Source: Candidatus Sediminicultor tertius | Lineage (GTDB): Bacteria > Atribacterota > Phoenicimicrobiia > Phoenicimicrobiales > Phoenicimicrobiaceae | Length of the DNA stretch: 7,746 nt | Assembly (NCBI GenBank): GCA_003527405.1 | Contig: DPXH01000084.1 | Span: forward strand, 1 to 7,746 | Direction of reading: 5' to 3' | Shown: piece by piece, positions 5,698 to 7,746 of the stretch | How the letters are laid out: every line of letters starts with the position of its first letter | Numbering within the stretch: the stretch's first letter is position 1 | Position numbers and translations under genes: made by a program | Notes under the pieces: generated by a model | Told to the model about the DNA's origin: nothing | Databases searched by the model: none | The model's input: only the letters and a program-made list of their open reading frames with translations

Positions 5698-6144
5698 TTA
5701 CCAATATCTCTTTCCGGAAAGAAATTTATCGGTTCCTTGTTTTTTGATTTTCCTTAGATTTTTTAGATGAGCATCTTCATGAATCGGTTTTAAGAAATCT
5801 AATTTGCTACAAGTTTCAAATTCCTCACATTCCCAACAGCCTTGAATGTTCTTTTTTTCGCAACATTTTCTGATTTTACAAAATGGGGGTCCCCCTCCGT
5901 CTCTACAAACTCTGCTGCAACGCAATCTAACCATAGCCCCTAAAGTTGAATAACACTTTTCGTAATCTTTGAATTCCTTAAAGTATTTAGATAAACCTTT
6001 AGAAACTCGATTAAACTTTTCTTGTCTTAATTTTTTCCTCAAATCTCGGGCTAAATCTGCAATTTCTCCTTTGTAATTAACACAATCTCCACAATAAAGT
6101 CCGCAATAAGCAATTAATTTTTTATCTTCATCCATCACTCTCAA
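5698..6144 (-). CDS. Cysteine-rich DUF3795-type protein
   Basis: A 148-residue soluble protein with 12 cysteines (14, 18, 21, 64, 76, 80, 89, 94, 95, 103, 106, 112). The N-terminal YCGLYCGDC (13-21), the middle LRCSRVCRDGGGPPFCKIRKCC (LRCSRVCRDGGG, 74-85; FCKIRKCC, 88-95) and GCWECEEFETC (102-112) are typical of DUF3795 proteins. The clustered cysteines suggest binding of zinc or an iron-sulfur cluster; no activity is established. The C-terminal FLSGKRYW (141-148) is also family-like. The reading frame seems to start at TTG (6142-6144): GGAAGG lies six bases upstream of it, whereas the first ATG (6133-6135) lies 15 bases from that site. A GTG (6136-6138) is a third option. The permease gene is divergent, 228 bp away. 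Confidence 0.85.
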   Translation of the reverse strand: MRVMDEDKKLIAYCGLYCGDCVNYKGEIADLARDLRKKLRQEKFNRVSKGLSKYFKEFKDYEKCYSTLGAMVRLRCSRVCRDGGGPPFCKIRKCCEKKNIQGCWECEEFETCSKLDFLKPIHEDAHLKNLRKIKKQGTDKFLSGKRYW

Positions 6145-6247
6145 TACTTTCCTTCCTTTTATTATTTTTATCTATTTACTACTCCGTTCAACAAAATAAA
6201 TTCTTAAAAAATTAATTAATCTACATCTTGCTTTATCTTTACTTACT

Positions 6248-6319
6248 GCAAAAATATTAAAAACCCTCTTTTTATAAAAAAGTTTTTGGTTTTTATATAC
6301 GATATATTGACAATAATAT
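6248..6319. repeat. Shared AT-rich dyad element, copy B
   Basis: Core CCTCTTTTTATA then AAAAAGTTTTTGG (6265-6289), preceded by GCAAAAAT (6248-6255) and followed by TTGACAATAATATG. It matches the element at 2175-2235 in the same orientation. Its inner dyad (CTTTTT..AAAAAG) is flanked by AAAAACC (6259-6265) and GGTTTTT (6288-6294), so it can fold on either strand. Here it sits in the divergent region between the Cys-rich gene and the permease, about 80 bp upstream of the permease start. Confidence 0.5.
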
Positions 6320-6335
6320 GTTTATATGATAATTT
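6307..6335 (+). promoter_or_regulatory. Likely promoter of the permease operon
   Basis: A perfect TTGACA (6307-6312) is followed 17 bp later by TAATTT (6330-6335), a poor -10 helped by an upstream TG one base before it. A better-looking TATAAT (6341-6346) lies downstream but has no good -35 at the right distance. The dyad at 6322-6345 overlaps both -10 candidates. Confidence 0.4.
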
Positions 6336-6345
6336 ATTCATATAA
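6322..6345. promoter_or_regulatory. ArsR/SmtB-type operator-like dyad
   Basis: A perfect inverted repeat TTATATGA, eight-base spacer, TCATATAA. Metal- and metalloid-sensing repressors of the ArsR/SmtB family commonly bind ATATGA..TCATAT-type sequences of this size that overlap the promoter, and the gene just downstream is in the ArsP permease family. No ArsR gene is inside the window, so the cognate regulator is an inference. Confidence 0.5.
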
Positions 6346-6372
6346 TCATATGGAGAGCATTAAGAAAAAGCA

Positions 6373-7539
6373 ATGAAAGAAAAAACAAAAATTTTCATTA
6401 TAGTCACCGTATTTATATTCTTCTATTTTATGCCATTTAATAGTTCTAAAATATTAAATGCCCTAATGGAATCCTTGTTAATGGCACAGGATTATGCTCG
6501 TCAGCATGTATTATTATGCCTGATTCCTGCATTTTTTATTGCCGGAGCAATCGCTAATTTTATTAGTCAAGAAAATATAGTAAAATATTTTGGAGCAGAA
6601 GCCAATAAATTCTTAAGCTATACTATCGCTTCTGTTTCCGGAACAATTTTAGCAGTTTGTTCCTGTACGGTTTTACCGCTTTTCGCCGGAATTTATAAAC
6701 GAGGAGCAGGAATAGGACCAGCAACCGCTTTTCTTTATTCCGGACCAGCGATAAATATATTGGCAATTATTTTAACTGCTCGAGTATTAGGATTTGAATT
6801 GGGTTTAGCTCGCGCCATTGGAGCAATTATTTTCTCTATAGTAATCGGCTTGTCTATGCACTTTATCTTTCATGAAGACGAAAAAGAAAAAATTAAAGAC
6901 AAAAGCCTATTTACTGAAAGTAACGCACCAGAAGAAAGACCCTTATGGCAGACAGCATTTTATTTTGCAACCCTGGTAGGGATATTAATTTTTGCTAATT
7001 GGGGAAAAGATGAATCACTTAAAATTTGGCAAGTAATTTATAACTCTAAGTGGTATATAACCGGTATTCTCTTAACTATTTTATTCTGGATGCTGGTTAA
7101 GTGGTTTAACAAGGAAGAACGGGCTCGATGGGTAAGTTCCAGTTGGAGTTTTGCTCAGCAGATATTGCCCCTTTTGCTGGGAGGAGTTTTAGTAGCAGGT
7201 TTTTTACTGGGCAGACCGGGGAGCGAAGCATTGATACCAAAAATATGGATTGGGAATTTAGTTGGGGGAAATAGTTTATGGTCAAATTTATTTGCCTCGG
7301 TAGTCGGAGCTTTTATGTATTTTGCTACCCTTACTGAGATTCCTATCTTACAAGGATTATTGGGTGCTGGTATGGGTAAAGGCCCGGCATTAGCTCTTTT
7401 ACTTGCCGGTCCTGCTTTAAGCTTGCCAAATATGTTAGTTATCAGAAGCATTATGGGAACAAAAAAAACTTTAGTATTTATCTTTTTGGTAGTAGTTATG
7501 GCAACCTTTAGCGGAATGATTTTTGGCAATTTTTTTTAA
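6373..7539 (+). CDS. UPF0718 (DUF318, ArsP/YraQ-type) permease
   Basis: A 388-residue membrane protein with roughly eight to ten hydrophobic segments and a charged cytoplasm-like loop at about 167-191. The signature CSCTVLPLFAGIYKRGAG (96-113), with the CSC pair of cysteines, followed by GPATAFLYSGPAINILAI (115-132), defines COG0701. The second half repeats the pattern: LTEIPILQGLLGAGMGKG (320-337) and PALALLLAGPALSLPN (338-353), an internal duplication typical of these transporters. Characterised ArsP members export trivalent organoarsenicals; other members have no proven substrate, so the cargo here is open. An in-frame TAA at 6361-6363 rules out an earlier start. The ATG has a poor ribosome binding site: GGAG lies 17 bases away, and only AAGAAAAAG is close. 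A CPKC thioredoxin-like gene follows after 35 bp, forming an operon. Confidence 0.9.
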   Translation: MKEKTKIFIIVTVFIFFYFMPFNSSKILNALMESLLMAQDYARQHVLLCLIPAFFIAGAIANFISQENIVKYFGAEANKFLSYTIASVSGTILAVCSCTVLPLFAGIYKRGAGIGPATAFLYSGPAINILAIILTARVLGFELGLARAIGAIIFSIVIGLSMHFIFHEDEKEKIKDKSLFTESNAPEERPLWQTAFYFATLVGILIFANWGKDESLKIWQVIYNSKWYITGILLTILFWMLVKWFNKEERARWVSSSWSFAQQILPLLLGGVLVAGFLLGRPGSEALIPKIWIGNLVGGNSLWSNLFASVVGAFMYFATLTEIPILQGLLGAGMGKGPALALLLAGPALSLPNMLVIRSIMGTKKTLVFIFLVVVMATFSGMIFGNFF

Positions 7540-7574
7540 AAATATAAAATAAAAAATGAAAGGAGGGTTTTAAG

Positions 7575-7746
7575 ATGAAGATTGAAATCTTGGGAACCGG
7601 TTGTCCAAAATGTAAAAAATTACACGAACTTGTAGAGGAAGCCATCAATGAATTTGGTGTTTCAGTAGAAATTATTAAAGTAACAGATATCAACAAAATT
7701 ATCGATTATGGGGTTATGGTCACGCCTGCTTTAGTTGTTGATGGAG
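7575..7746 (+). CDS. Small thioredoxin-like (redox-active disulfide) protein, 3' end cut by window
   Basis: The first 57 residues are visible; the family is about 75-80 residues, so about a quarter is missing at the right edge. The start MKIEILGTGCPKCKKL places the redox motif CPKC at 10-13, and VTPALVVDG (49-57) carries the expected cis-proline (P51) beside the active site. This matches the glutaredoxin/thioredoxin-like group called redox-active disulfide protein 2. AGGAGG precedes the ATG by about eight bases, a stronger site than that of the permease ahead of it. Genes of this group often sit beside UPF0718 permeases, so it probably exchanges thiols with the permease, its CSC cysteines, or a thiol-reactive substrate. 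That partnership is an inference. Confidence 0.9.
   Translation, partial: MKIEILGTGCPKCKKLHELVEEAINEFGVSVEIIKVTDINKIIDYGVMVTPALVVDG

Noticed and set aside
7155..7529. Minus-strand 124-codon frame opposite the permease
   Set aside because: It is antisense to the well-supported permease, and its Lys/Pro-rich translation mirrors hydrophobic codons of that gene.

Overview
The window is AT-rich, gene-dense bacterial DNA with AAGGAG-type ribosome binding sites in front of most genes. Low-GC composition, a thioredoxin-like protein paired with a UPF0718 permease, a Cys-rich DUF3795-type protein and a GufA-type ZIP transporter together suggest an anaerobic, low-GC bacterium, perhaps of the Halanaerobiales or Atribacterota kind. 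This placement is an inference with low confidence; no rRNA or other marker gene is present.

Layout. Positions 1-1973 hold two minus-strand genes: a ZIP-family metal transporter (1158-1973) and, just downstream of it, an exported alpha/beta hydrolase that runs off the left edge (1-1075). A 508-bp gene-free stretch follows (1974-2481). Positions 2400-4483 look like a small array of foreign single-gene units, all on the minus strand: a SAM-dependent methyltransferase (2482-3243), an AlkD-like DNA alkylation repair protein (3429-4115) and a 5'-truncated GyrI-like domain gene (4085-4330). They are separated by relatively GC-rich spacers that share sequence cores, inverted repeats and attC-like ends, including a striking 85-bp three-way-junction palindrome (4328-4412). 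The pattern resembles an integron cassette array without an integrase, but could also be another kind of palindromic mobile repeat.

Positions 4616-6144 hold three more minus-strand genes of unknown function: a small basic protein, a zinc-ribbon protein with a good sigma70-type promoter, and a 12-cysteine DUF3795-type protein that seems to start at TTG.

From 6145 rightwards a divergent regulatory region leads into a plus-strand operon: a UPF0718 (ArsP/YraQ-type) permease with a CSC motif (6373-7539), then a thioredoxin-like CPKC protein cut by the right edge (7575-7746). An 8+8 bp dyad of ArsR/SmtB-operator type overlaps the likely promoter, so induction by a metal or metalloid is a reasonable guess. 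A shared AT-rich dyad occurs both in this region and in the spacer upstream of the ZIP gene, which may tie the two transport loci together.
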